From: CAYYYP01 sp964475985
Lineage (GTDB): Bacteria > Bdellovibrionota > UBA1018 > CAYHWW01
Direction of reading: 5' to 3'
Assembly: GCA_964475985.1 (NCBI GenBank)
Contig: CAYYYP010000001.1
Coordinates: 124,001 to 188,000, forward strand
Length of the DNA: 64,000 bases
Positions 35,569 through 44,550 of this stretch are shown here, in pieces. Under the pieces are notes generated by a model. The model worked only from the letters and a program-made list of their open reading frames with translations, had not been told where the DNA came from and searched no databases. The translations under genes and the position numbers were made by a program. How positions within the stretch are numbered: the stretch's first letter is position 1; each line of letters starts with the position of its first letter.

Positions 35569-38487
35569 TTACTTAGGTTTGGCGTTGGCCTTCTGGACGT
35601 TCTTAAGTTCCATTTGAAGCTTGGAGAGTTCGATGCGCATTTTAGTCTCGGCCTGTTTGCTTTCTTCCAACCGTTTTGCTGCCCGGTCGAAGTCATCTTT
35701 CATTTTCTGATAAAGCTTCGTTTGCTGTTCAAGCTTAAGCTTAAGTTCTCCGCCGCTGGCTTCGCCGTGATTGGCTTCTTTCGCCTTTGACGGGTTGCCG
35801 GCAGCCGCCTTGAGGGCCGCCGCCTGGGTAAGTTTATCTTGAAGCATTTTATTCTGCTTTTTAAGATCTTCGATTTGGCGCTGAGTACGTTCAAGTTCAG
35901 AGCGTAATTGAGGCTCTTGGCTTGCGGCCACTTTCCACTTATCGGAACCTTTGAGTTGATCTTGAAATGCTAAAATCTTTCGGTTGAGCTGAGCATTTTC
36001 ATTGGCCAAGCCGGAACGCTGGGCGGCCTCTGTGTTGAGGCGTTGCTTGAGCAAATCCATACGCTGGGTGATGCGAGCCATCTCGACCTGATTCTTTTCC
36101 ATCAGCACTTTCATTCGAGCGTCCCGGGTATCATTTTCTTTCTGACCCGCCGTGCGTAGTTGTTCCCGGGCGTTCTCAAGCGCACGCATGGTGCTGGCGA
36201 GGGCTTGCTTTGACTTATCAATATTGGCTTCTTTTTGCCTTAAAAGACCGTCTTTCTTTTGAATCTCTGTATTCAACATAGTCTGGGAAACCTTAAAATC
36301 AAGTTGTGCTTTTTTCCACTTGCCCACGATTTCTCGGGTTTTATGCTCAAGTTCCGCACGATTTTTCGAAAGCTCTTCAAACATTTTTTGCAGATACTCT
36401 TTAAGTTTTTCCGGAACGGGCACACGCTCTAAAACAGTTTTTGCCTTCTCCACCACTTGTGTAAAACCTTGAGAGGCCACATCTAGATCAGTTGCGAAAT
36501 GATCTGTGTTCTCCTGAACCGCCTTTAGGTCCTCTTCCGTTTTTTTAGCGACGGCGGCCAGGGTTTCGGCGGTGACCGTCGGTGACGTGCTTTGACCGTC
36601 ATTGGTTTTCGCGGCTTGTTCAATTTCTTCAACTTCTAGGAGCTCCTGAATCCCTTGGAGAACATCCTGGGCGCCACTTTTCTTTTTTGCGGTAGGATTA
36701 GCACTGATTTCATCGGAGCCATCTTCCTCTAGGTCAGAGCCAGAATTTTGCATCTCTTCAAGGATGCTCACGAGCTCTTGATCCTGGGCCGTAAGTTTTG
36801 GTTTGCCTTTTTTGATGCGGTCAATGAGTTGTTTTGAAGAAAGTTTAGGTTTTTTAGGCTTGACCGCAACCGCCCTTACCGATGGAGCCTCGAGTTCGCC
36901 TTCCAAAATCTCTAAAGAAGGATCATCCTCAAGTTCAGCTTCTTCATCTAACGTAGCTTCGGCGGTCGTAGCGCCGGCGGTTGGCTTTTTGACGATTTTT
37001 GTTCCCAGCGGTTTGCCCTGTGCTTTGCCGGGCGTTTTTCTAATTAAAGTGTTGAGAACGCCGCCGGCTGATTCTTCCGATTCCTCCTCGGAACTTAGAA
37101 CTGTAATGACATGGTCATCGTCATCGTCTGCCGAACCGCCCGAGAGGACCGTGACTTGGTCTTTAGTTTTTTGGCCGGGTTTCCCTTTGAGGACAGTTTT
37201 TGTTTGGTTTTTGGCCACTCCACTTTTTCCGGCCGTACCCCGCACTTGCACGCCGTCTAAAACCTCAAGCTCCTCTTCCGAACTACCTTCGAGCACCAGG
37301 GTTTCATCTTCCTCTTCCGCTGTTCCACTGCCTACGACCGTGTTACCATTTTTAGATTTTGCGCCAACGCCACCCTTCAGAACAGTTTTGCGCTCACCTT
37401 GTTTAGAACCTTTTAGTTTCGTCTGAGAATCGTCCGCCCCGATACCACCACCTGAGAGCTTAGTGATTTCTTCATCGACTCCATCCTCGCCGCCGCCCAC
37501 GATAGTTTCCTCATCGGATATTTGTTCGGGTGAACCTTTAACTTGCGTGGAATTTTTCTCATTAGCTTTATGGGTACCGGCGACTTTGACCTTACCGAGA
37601 GCTGCATCTCTTTTGCCTTTGACCTGGACTCCTCCCAGTGGCGCTTCACGACTTCCTTTAACTTCCGTCTGGCCGTCAGCTTCAACTTCGCCCCCGGGCA
37701 CAACTTCAATAGGCTCATAGGGGGAGGTATATTCCGAGCCCTGGAGTTCAGCGGTTTCTTCCTTTAGGCGTTCTTCAAGGGGGGTACCTTCGCCTGCGTC
37801 AAAACGCTCCCGAACTTGAGCGCGCGCGATATCCTCCGCACGTTCTTCTGCTTGAAAGGATAAAAGTCTTTTTCCTTCCCCCAATGGTTCCTTCTCAAGG
37901 ATGTTCTGCACTTCGTGCACTTGTGCAGCAGCATCTTGGGGCGTTTCAAAGGTTAGGTAGTCAAAATCTGTCGCGGCGACATCCTGGGAAGCCACGGCGC
38001 TCAAATCAAATCTAAATAAAATCTGTATATGGCCCAAACTGAGATTATGGCGGACGGTTAATTTCTGAGTCTGCTCCGTAAGTGTTTGTAGGAATGCGCT
38101 TAAGCTTGCTGCCTGGCCGGCGGCCTTTTTCAAGTCGCCGTATTCCCGCGGTACGAATCCGGAAACCATGCCGGCTAGGAATTTTCCGTCAAATCCCACC
38201 TCGATTTCCAAACACTTGGAACTTTCGCCCTTGCGATAATGCATCCACAGGGCAAGTACCGAAATTTCAAGGCAGTGCCGCATAGGTGCCTCAAGCAGGG
38301 AGAACTTGTCCTTCAACATTTCCTGGACGCTATGCATGATCAAATCCTGCACCCGGCCCGAATGTTTCAAACTAAATACGGATTCGAAAATAATTTTAGG
38401 ATCTTTTTCAAGAACGCTTTCAACTCCGACTGCGTACACCGGTGGTTCTAAAGGCGGGTTTTGGGATGGAGGTGTTTGATCTGCCAT
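35569..38487 (-). CDS. Large protein with repetitive acidic linker and C-terminal coiled coil
   Basis: 972 residues, no signal peptide or membrane segment, so probably cytoplasmic. Residues about 10-190 form a globular domain. Residues about 265-475 contain roughly a dozen degenerate units of 15-25 residues, each built round a [TVQ]-x-[VL]-x-G core (QVKGS, KVAGT, KLSGG, TVLKG, VQVRG) between acidic or Lys/Gly-rich stretches. Residues about 640-970 are a long coiled coil (EARMKVLMEKNQVEMARI-like heptads, TKLYQKMKDDFDRAAKR). The gene abuts the upstream 295-residue gene with no gap. A scaffold or polar-organiser role is inference; the family is not recognised. Confidence 0.8.
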   Translation of the reverse strand: MADQTPPSQNPPLEPPVYAVGVESVLEKDPKIIFESVFSLKHSGRVQDLIMHSVQEMLKDKFSLLEAPMRHCLEISVLALWMHYRKGESSKCLEIEVGFDGKFLAGMVSGFVPREYGDLKKAAGQAASLSAFLQTLTEQTQKLTVRHNLSLGHIQILFRFDLSAVASQDVAATDFDYLTFETPQDAAAQVHEVQNILEKEPLGEGKRLLSFQAEERAEDIARAQVRERFDAGEGTPLEERLKEETAELQGSEYTSPYEPIEVVPGGEVEADGQTEVKGSREAPLGGVQVKGKRDAALGKVKVAGTHKANEKNSTQVKGSPEQISDEETIVGGGEDGVDEEITKLSGGGIGADDSQTKLKGSKQGERKTVLKGGVGAKSKNGNTVVGSGTAEEEDETLVLEGSSEEELEVLDGVQVRGTAGKSGVAKNQTKTVLKGKPGQKTKDQVTVLSGGSADDDDDHVITVLSSEEESEESAGGVLNTLIRKTPGKAQGKPLGTKIVKKPTAGATTAEATLDEEAELEDDPSLEILEGELEAPSVRAVAVKPKKPKLSSKQLIDRIKKGKPKLTAQDQELVSILEEMQNSGSDLEEDGSDEISANPTAKKKSGAQDVLQGIQELLEVEEIEQAAKTNDGQSTSPTVTAETLAAVAKKTEEDLKAVQENTDHFATDLDVASQGFTQVVEKAKTVLERVPVPEKLKEYLQKMFEELSKNRAELEHKTREIVGKWKKAQLDFKVSQTMLNTEIQKKDGLLRQKEANIDKSKQALASTMRALENAREQLRTAGQKENDTRDARMKVLMEKNQVEMARITQRMDLLKQRLNTEAAQRSGLANENAQLNRKILAFQDQLKGSDKWKVAASQEPQLRSELERTQRQIEDLKKQNKMLQDKLTQAAALKAAAGNPSKAKEANHGEASGGELKLKLEQQTKLYQKMKDDFDRAAKRLEESKQAETKMRIELSKLQMELKNVQKANAKPK

Positions 38488-39375
38488 TTAAGCTGCCTCC
38501 ACTTCGTGATTCGCGGGTGGCCAAAGTAGATTTGTGACGCATTTAAGCTTGCCGCTGACAGAATTTTTCTTCGGAACTTCGTTGACCAACCCGCTGACGC
38601 TGCGACCCTGGAATCCAACGAGGATTTTTGCGAAGCGAAAAATATCGAGTAAAGGATCAGAAGCGCTCACGGCTCCGGGGGCCTGAGATAAGAGGCAACC
38701 CAGACGATGATCAAGACCCTTAATGCCAGGGATGTTGCCACTTCGTAACAATTCGCAGGTGCGACGATATTTTTCTACATCCAACGCAGCGCTAGACTTG
38801 TTAGCGGTCGCCAAAATTTTTTCAATTTCACTTTGGGGTGCCGACCTTCCACCTTGGAATACACCCCATTCGGCGGCAAAAACCGTACTCACAAAAGTTT
38901 TTAGGAATTCAGGGTCCGTGTAGCCCAGAAGTAGCGCTAAAATTCCGGAGCTCGTCGCAGTGAAGAGTGACCGTTCAAAAACGGCTAAAGACAAGTCGGA
39001 TAATGCCAAAATAATTTCAGGCCCCGGCGCATTCAAAATTTTCAAACAAAGCCAAGCCGCGACTTCTACATCCACAAACCGGCCGATTCCCGGGGACACT
39101 TCAGCCGTTTCAATGAACAACGGACAGAAAAGCTCTATGACCCACTTTAAATTTTCACGAATGGTGGCTCCCTTTTCAAAGGATGCCTGATCTGCATCAT
39201 TCAAAATTTCAAGGAGCGTCGTCGCCGTTGCCTGAAGCATGGGGTACCGCTCCATTAAAGGTGGTTCCTGCGTATAAATTTCCGGGAATTTTTTTATTTT
39301 TTCTAAGAACTTTGCGTCAATGGGTTGCAGACGAGAAAGGAGGTTCACCTTGTTCTGATTGAGTTTCAAAAGCAC
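38488..39375 (-). CDS. Protein of unknown function upstream of the coiled-coil protein
   Basis: 295 residues, predicted soluble and mostly helical, with no signal peptide. It starts at GTG and ends directly against the first codon of the coiled-coil gene, so the two are almost certainly co-translated and may form a complex. Helical segments such as IRENLKWVIELFCPLF and VAAWLCLKILNAPG give a superficial resemblance to all-helical HD/HDOD-like domains, but I find no HD metal motif. Function not recognised. Confidence 0.7.
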   Translation of the reverse strand: MLLKLNQNKVNLLSRLQPIDAKFLEKIKKFPEIYTQEPPLMERYPMLQATATTLLEILNDADQASFEKGATIRENLKWVIELFCPLFIETAEVSPGIGRFVDVEVAAWLCLKILNAPGPEIILALSDLSLAVFERSLFTATSSGILALLLGYTDPEFLKTFVSTVFAAEWGVFQGGRSAPQSEIEKILATANKSSAALDVEKYRRTCELLRSGNIPGIKGLDHRLGCLLSQAPGAVSASDPLLDIFRFAKILVGFQGRSVSGLVNEVPKKNSVSGKLKCVTNLLWPPANHEVEAA

Positions 39376-39389
39376 GCAGATGCCCCCCT

Positions 39390-39464
39390 GCGCTAGGGAG
39401 CCTAGCGCTAAAGAATCGGGAGCGATTCGGGTCAGATTTTCTAAACTGCCTTGAATTTTAGAAA
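39390..39464. other. Two inverted repeats in a divergent intergenic region
   Basis: GCGCTAGG-GAG-CCTAGCGC (39390-39408) is a perfect 8-bp stem with a 3-nt spacer. A second pair, TTTCTAAA and TTTAGAAA, lies at about 39440-39464. They sit between the 295-residue gene (leftward) and the bactofilin operon (rightward). They could be operator half-sites or mRNA hairpins. I know of no matching regulator. Confidence 0.4.
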
Positions 39465-39526
39465 TGGTGGCCTCTCCTCATCAACATCTTTTTCGGAGAC
39501 CGGCTTGCATTTAAAGATAGGAAAGT

Positions 39527-39555
39527 TTGACACCTCTCCACAAGATCGCTGTAAT
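39527..39555 (+). promoter_or_regulatory. Strong sigma70-like promoter of the bactofilin operon, near-leaderless
   Basis: TTGACA (39527-39532) is a perfect -35, with a 17-bp spacer and TGTAAT (39550-39555). The ATG at 39567 follows 11 nt after the -10 box, so the transcript should begin within about 5 nt of the start codon. Confidence 0.75.
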
Positions 39556-39566
39556 GGGGGCACTTT

Positions 39567-40313
39567 ATGTCGCACCGTTCTGATGAACCCATCCAGGTCA
39601 TTCTTCAAAGAGGCAATTCTTACCCACGTACCCTGAAGTTATCAAAACAATCCATTGATCGCTTCCTTATGGCCGTGCTTTTTGCCTCCATCATAGGCGT
39701 GGCGGCATTAGGGGTATCCTTGCGTTTAGGTTACCTCTGGTATTCCGGCGTGAAACCGGCCGTGGCCGAGAAAACAAATTCCATCGAAACCGACGTCGAC
39801 TCCATGAAGCCTACCGACAATCAGGCCTTGCAGGAGCAGGTGGGCATTCTCACCGCCCGAATTAAAAACCTGACGGCACAGCAGGACGCTAAATTTGAGC
39901 TTGAAACCAAAGGGGCTGTGTTTTCCCTTTTTTCGCCCAACGTCATCGACAAAACTAAAGACCAAGACCAGATTTCCGCGAAAAATTTCGCTTTCAAAGC
40001 TGGTCGAGTGCCGAGCCTTAGTTTTGAGCTGCATAACAACCACCCGGATCAGAGTGTTCAAAAGGGCTATATCGTAGTGCTCGCGCGCAATCGCGGTCAA
40101 ATCTTATCCTACCCTGACATCATGAATATTAAGGGCCCCTACCTCCTTGACTTTGAACATGGTGAATCATTCCAGGTGGCAAGATTCCGAATGGTGAACG
40201 CTCAATTTGAGGGGCTTGAAGATTCCGAACCACAGTTTCATTTCCAGGTGCTGATCTTCACGCGCGCGGGCGAGCTATTGCTCAATCTTTTGAGTGAGGT
40301 CAGTAAAAAATGA
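39567..40313 (+). CDS. Single-pass membrane protein partnered with bactofilin
   Basis: 248 residues. A cytoplasmic N-terminus of about 33 residues (LQRGNSYPRTLKLS), one membrane helix (about 34-56), a short coiled coil (about 78-105) and a beta-rich periplasmic domain (about 115-245). The stop overlaps the bactofilin start by 4 nt. Bactofilins are often encoded next to membrane-anchored M23 peptidases with the same N-terminal layout. Here no peptidase motif (HxxxD, HxH) is present, so it may be a non-catalytic adaptor; that is inference. Confidence 0.72.
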   Translation: MSHRSDEPIQVILQRGNSYPRTLKLSKQSIDRFLMAVLFASIIGVAALGVSLRLGYLWYSGVKPAVAEKTNSIETDVDSMKPTDNQALQEQVGILTARIKNLTAQQDAKFELETKGAVFSLFSPNVIDKTKDQDQISAKNFAFKAGRVPSLSFELHNNHPDQSVQKGYIVVLARNRGQILSYPDIMNIKGPYLLDFEHGESFQVARFRMVNAQFEGLEDSEPQFHFQVLIFTRAGELLLNLLSEVSKK

Positions 40314-40681
40314 ATTTGCAAATTAATCTTCTGGGAGAAACTACGCGGGTGGAAGGCAAATTGGTCTTAAGTGATCACTCCACTTTTCACGGGCAACTTC
40401 AGGGCGAGTTGGTAGGTGAACCACGTTCAACTATAATTATTGGATCCCACGGGACGGTGAATGGTACGATTCACGGCGACTCCATCATCATCGACGGGTT
40501 TGTCCGGGGCGATGTGAAGGCGTCCAGCAAGGTCATCATTAGCGAAACGGGAAGGCTCGTCGGAAACGTGCGGGCGCCAAACTTTTCCATTCATTTCGGC
40601 GGGTATTTTGAGGGCAAATGCCAAATGATCAAAGGAAGTCCGAAAGAGACTTCCGCACCGACTTCAGTTCTGCCTGCTTAA
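40310..40681 (+). CDS. Bactofilin
   Basis: 123 residues. The DUF583 right-handed beta-helix pattern is clear: TRVEGKLVLSDHSTFHGQL, GTVNGTIHGDSIIIDGFV, RGDVKASSKVIISETGRLVG, with G-x-[IV] turns about every 17 residues. Bactofilins polymerise without nucleotides and position cell-wall enzymes or polar machinery. It is coupled by a 4-nt overlap to the membrane protein before it. Its last 53 nt overlap the 3' end of the convergent M16 gene, coding on both strands. Confidence 0.92.
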   Translation: MNLQINLLGETTRVEGKLVLSDHSTFHGQLQGELVGEPRSTIIIGSHGTVNGTIHGDSIIIDGFVRGDVKASSKVIISETGRLVGNVRAPNFSIHFGGYFEGKCQMIKGSPKETSAPTSVLPA

Positions 40682-42053
40682 GGGAAGCTTCAATTTTCTT
40701 ACCGTCCCCCACCACTACGATGCGTAAGCCCTCCAGGTTGAAGTTGCGCTGAACCGCCGCTCGCAAAGTCGCTGGGGTCACGGCATCTAAACGTTTTTTA
40801 TAGATATCCAGAAAATCCCCCGGCAGGCCGTTGAGAAGAGTTACAAAAAACATTTGTGCGATGTTATAACGATCCTGAAGGAACAGATCAAAGCTGCCCT
40901 TCATGTAAGTTTTGATTTTCCCTAGCTCCTCGTCCGTAACTTGGTGGTCGTAAACAAAACTATTAAGTACGCGCCTAATTTCCTTCACCAAGGGCCCAGC
41001 ATTCTCGGTGCGACCAGCGCTAGTGACCTGATAGGTTCCACGGCTCTTTGCATATTCGAAAACCCCCGCAATGGAATAACTCAAACCCATTTCTTCCCTG
41101 ACTCTCTGATTAAAGCGGCTGGAAAAAGGTCCACTTAAAATATTTTCCGCAACCTCGAGCTCAAAAAAGTCGGGGGTATTCATCCCGGGGCCTACAAAGC
41201 CCATGGAGAGATGACAATCAGAAATTCCTGGTCGGTCGATCACCACTACCGTATGGGAATCAATTCCCTCAAGGACCCCAGGTTTATGGTCCGCTCCTCC
41301 TGTTAATTTCGGCGATACATTGATTTTCTTTCTCGCCTTGATTCCCGCCCGCCACTTTTCGAATCTTTCTAAGAATGGGTTTAAGACTTCCTCTGGACGC
41401 TGCCCACCGATGACGAGCAACTTAGGTTTCGCTTCTCTTAAAAACAGCTCATAAGTAAATTTTGCATAACTCGCTTTCATCTTCTCAAGGTCACTGGCGT
41501 ATCCAAATAAAGGCCGCTCCCAAGGCGTGCCCATTAAAATGAGTTGATCTAAAATGTAATCGCCGATGGCGGGGGCCGACTCCTTAAGCTGCTCAATGCC
41601 TTGCAAGCGCGTTCGCAGCAAGCGCTGAAAAGTTGCTTCGTTGAAAGAGGGTGCCGACAAAAGATCAAAACTTGCGTCTAAGATTTTTTCAACGTTACGA
41701 TTTAGCCCATTAATGGTGAAGGTCGTTTCTTCCCGAGAAATGGAATCACTGATACCTCCGGCCAATTCATCCATGTAAGATTCAATCTGGGATTCCGAAA
41801 AATTTTTTGAACCACGCAATAGAGAAGCCATGGCGAGACTCAAGGCGCCGGAAGCTCCGGGTGCATCATTCTGCGCGCCTTGATCGAGGCTGATAAGCAC
41901 CCTAAACAACGGCAAATGCCCTTTAAAATAATAAACGTCAAAACCTTCTTTGGTCTGAAGCTTCTGATATTCCGGCACTACCCGTGGTTCTGCAGAGGCT
42001 GATAGCATCTGAAAAAAACCAAGAAACCAAATGATGAGGAAGGTCTTTTTCAT
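40629..42053 (-). CDS. M16 family peptidase-like protein lacking the zinc motif
   Basis: 474 residues with a signal peptide (cleavage near ASA, about residue 21). It shows the M16 double-domain fold (ALSLAMASLLRGSKNFS, EETTFTINGLNRNVEKIL, and in the second half FNQRVREEMGLSYSIAGVFEYA with the R/Y substrate-binding pair) but has no HxxEH. It should be the non-catalytic half of a heterodimeric periplasmic M16 protease, with the partner encoded just upstream (4-nt overlap). Its 3' end overlaps the bactofilin gene by 53 nt. Confidence 0.88.
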   Translation of the reverse strand: MKKTFLIIWFLGFFQMLSASAEPRVVPEYQKLQTKEGFDVYYFKGHLPLFRVLISLDQGAQNDAPGASGALSLAMASLLRGSKNFSESQIESYMDELAGGISDSISREETTFTINGLNRNVEKILDASFDLLSAPSFNEATFQRLLRTRLQGIEQLKESAPAIGDYILDQLILMGTPWERPLFGYASDLEKMKASYAKFTYELFLREAKPKLLVIGGQRPEEVLNPFLERFEKWRAGIKARKKINVSPKLTGGADHKPGVLEGIDSHTVVVIDRPGISDCHLSMGFVGPGMNTPDFFELEVAENILSGPFSSRFNQRVREEMGLSYSIAGVFEYAKSRGTYQVTSAGRTENAGPLVKEIRRVLNSFVYDHQVTDEELGKIKTYMKGSFDLFLQDRYNIAQMFFVTLLNGLPGDFLDIYKKRLDAVTPATLRAAVQRNFNLEGLRIVVVGDGKKIEASLKQAELKSVRKSLSDFL

Positions 42054-43558
42054 GATTTGGCCTTTCTTTGCGCTGCTTTTTTGTTCGTTTGCGTGACGCC
42101 AGGCTTAACGATGAACACAACGCGCCGCTTAGGATCCAGATATTGTTTGGCCACTCGATATAAATCGCTGATATTTACTTTTTGATAAGCTTCTAAAAGC
42201 TCAAAGACCTTGGTGTAATCTCGATAATTGAATTCGCCTTGAGCCAACCAAGACGAGAGGCCCAGCGGAGTGCGGGCTCCTTCAAGAATGCTGAGCTCGA
42301 TTTGATTTTTCACTCGGCCCAGGGCCGCATCAAGGCTTGAATCTTGGCCGCGACGCACGGAGGCAATGAGTCCGTCCAGGGCATGCAAGAGTTCTTGGGC
42401 CGTGTGGCCCTTACGCACTTGACTGGTGATACTCATATGCGAAGGCAGGATAGAGAGATCAAGCTCGGCACTCACCCCTACCGCTAACTGTTTTCTTCGC
42501 ACGAGGACTTCATTGGCCTGGGAGCTTCCCATTCCAAGTAGGCTCCACATAAGCATGGTTAACGCAGGAACATCGGGATGACTGAAGCCAGGCATGCGGT
42601 ATCCCACCAGAAGAGTTTCTGCTTCTACTGGTTTTTTCACGACGAAAGTTTTTGATGGCGGCAAAGGGCCAGGAGTGGGCACCGTAAATTCTTTGGCGTC
42701 AGCCCGCAAATTTCGGGGAATTTTTGAAAATGGCGCAACGTCGGCATCTGCATTTTTCCAATGCCCATATTGATCACGAATTTTCCCAAGGATTTCTTCA
42801 GAGTCGAAATCTCCCGCAACTACGATGAGTAAATTAGCCGGAGCATAGTATTTTTTAAAAAACTCACGGCAGTCTTCGATACGCAATTGTTCTAAATCTA
42901 ACATTGAACCGATGACGGGCCGTCCATAAGGATGACTGCCATATAGCTTCGCTTGGAAATCCTCCAACGCTTGGGTCAGGAAATTAGACTCCACCCGCAG
43001 CCGACGCTCCTCCTGCACAATGGGTTTCTCGAGCAAAAGTTTTTCTTCCGTCAAATTTAAATTCAAAAACCGATCGGCCTCCAATTCCACGACCAAAGGT
43101 AGGGCGTGAGACGAAACCACCGCGTAAAAAACCGTCATTTCTTTGGTCGTGTACGCGTTGACTTGCGCTCCCCGCGCCTCGAGTTCCTGAAAATAGGCCG
43201 TGCCAGGATGTTTTTCGGTGCCCTTGAACATCAGATGCTCAAAAAGGTGCGCAAGGCCAGTTTTTCCTGGCTGTTCATAACTGGAACCCACGTCAACCAT
43301 GGTGGTGTAGCTTACGATGGGCACGGAGTGCTCTTCCACGAGCAGTACCCTGAGACCATTGTCCAAAACGGCTCGCTGAATTTTTACGCCCTCCAAAAAT
43401 TTTTGCAGCAATGTAGTGGACGAAGAATACTGACCTTGGGCAGCATTCACTGCAGGCGCCGGTGACGAATTTTTCTTTTGCCCGGAAGAACAACCGACTA
43501 TGCTGAGCAGGATACAAATAAGAAGTTTAGCGTGTAGACCACGGGGCATGGAATCCAT
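42050..43558 (-). CDS. M16 family zinc metallopeptidase, lipoprotein, catalytic subunit
   Basis: About 502 residues from the ATG at 43558; ATG 43549 is an alternative, and the frame is open to 43630. Lipobox IVGC lies near residue 23. The inverted zinc motif HLFEH (residues about 104-108) and downstream glutamates (EKPIVQEERRLRVESN) make it catalytic. Such pairs degrade peptides in the periplasm. Its stop overlaps the start of the inactive partner by 4 nt. It is divergent from the MBL-fold gene. Confidence 0.9.
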   Translation of the reverse strand: MDSMPRGLHAKLLICILLSIVGCSSGQKKNSSPAPAVNAAQGQYSSSTTLLQKFLEGVKIQRAVLDNGLRVLLVEEHSVPIVSYTTMVDVGSSYEQPGKTGLAHLFEHLMFKGTEKHPGTAYFQELEARGAQVNAYTTKEMTVFYAVVSSHALPLVVELEADRFLNLNLTEEKLLLEKPIVQEERRLRVESNFLTQALEDFQAKLYGSHPYGRPVIGSMLDLEQLRIEDCREFFKKYYAPANLLIVVAGDFDSEEILGKIRDQYGHWKNADADVAPFSKIPRNLRADAKEFTVPTPGPLPPSKTFVVKKPVEAETLLVGYRMPGFSHPDVPALTMLMWSLLGMGSSQANEVLVRRKQLAVGVSAELDLSILPSHMSITSQVRKGHTAQELLHALDGLIASVRRGQDSSLDAALGRVKNQIELSILEGARTPLGLSSWLAQGEFNYRDYTKVFELLEAYQKVNISDLYRVAKQYLDPKRRVVFIVKPGVTQTNKKAAQRKAKS

Positions 43559-43602
43559 AGACTCACATCGTATTCCATTTTTTAAGGGGAGTCTCCATAC
43601 GA

Positions 43603-44538
43603 ATGCAAATCCAAAAGAGAGTGAGATCATCGCAAGCGGTCCCGAAAAAATTCAAGAATTTTCTTAACTTTGAAAAAATGCGTCCTACGCTGGATAGCGG
43701 AATTTTTTCGCTGCCAGAAGTTGCTCATGAAAAAAGGCCTCGACGGTTAGCTGCCAATTCCCTGCGAGTCACAGTTTTAGGCTGCGGCACTTCGACCGGT
43801 ACGCCCATCGTTGGGTGTTGTTGCAAAACTTGCACGTCAAAAAACCCACGTAACGAAAGGTTGCGCGCTAGTGTGTACGTCGAGGTTCAGGGATTTAAAT
43901 TTTTAATCGACACTTCGCCTGACCTTCGTATGCAGTGCTTACGGAATGTGATCCACCACGTGGACGCCGTGCTTTATACCCACCCTCACGCCGACCACCT
44001 GCATGGATTCGATGAGCTTAGAACTTTGAATTTTCTTATGGGCCAAAAAATTCCTGCTTTCGCCAATGCATGGACCATCAAGGAAATCTCCGACAAATTC
44101 GGCTACGCATTTGATGCGGATGGTCAGGAGGGCGGCGGCAAACCTAAAGTTGATGTTTACGAAATTAAAAAACCGGTTTTATTTAAGGGCATCCCAGTGG
44201 TTCCCCTACCTGTTCTGCACGGAAGAATGCCTTGCTTAGGTTACCGCATTGGGAATTTCGCTTACGTTACTGACTGCACCAAAATACCCGATAAATCTTT
44301 GAAATTAATGAAAAATCTAGACCTACTGATTTTGGATTGCCTCCGTGATTCCCCACATCCCACCCACCTCACCGTACCCCAGGCTCTTGCCTACGCCCGG
44401 CGTATACAAGCCAAACAAACCGTATTTACTCATATGAGCCATGATCTGGAATATTCCGCCTTTCGGAAATCGTTGCCGAAGAGCATCGTTCCAGCTTATG
44501 ACGGTATGAAACTCAGCATTGAATCAGGACTTGATTAG
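43603..44538 (+). CDS. MBL-fold phosphodiesterase, PhnP-like
   Basis: 311 residues; conserved sequence begins at about residue 50. VTVLGCGTSTGTPIVGCCCKTC with clustered cysteines, then ASVYVEVQGFKFLIDTSPDLR, THPHADH (HxHxDH metal site), LPVLHGRMPCLGYRIG, FAYVTDC and THMSHDLEY. This is the PhnP/phosphoribosyl cyclic phosphodiesterase-like branch of the metallo-beta-lactamase fold. No phosphonate genes are nearby, so another cyclic phosphodiester may be the substrate. GGGGAG precedes the start by 11 nt; an internal ATG at 43678 is also possible. Confidence 0.85.
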   Translation: MQIQKRVRSSQAVPKKFKNFLNFEKMRPTLDSGIFSLPEVAHEKRPRRLAANSLRVTVLGCGTSTGTPIVGCCCKTCTSKNPRNERLRASVYVEVQGFKFLIDTSPDLRMQCLRNVIHHVDAVLYTHPHADHLHGFDELRTLNFLMGQKIPAFANAWTIKEISDKFGYAFDADGQEGGGKPKVDVYEIKKPVLFKGIPVVPLPVLHGRMPCLGYRIGNFAYVTDCTKIPDKSLKLMKNLDLLILDCLRDSPHPTHLTVPQALAYARRIQAKQTVFTHMSHDLEYSAFRKSLPKSIVPAYDGMKLSIESGLD

Positions 44539-44550
44539 GAGAATTTTTTT

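Noticed and set aside
35099..35576. Open frames of 100-150 residues on both strands with a repeated VSSSAPFFERKMV-like peptide
   Set aside because: They read across the tRNA-Leu gene and the 65-bp repeat; the repeated peptide is the translated repeat. There is no signal for translation and no protein-like composition.
36803..37426. 207-codon plus-strand open frame opposite the coiled-coil protein gene
   Set aside because: Ser/Pro/Thr-rich sequence is the complement of the acidic Gly/Glu repeat region. No start signal or domain.
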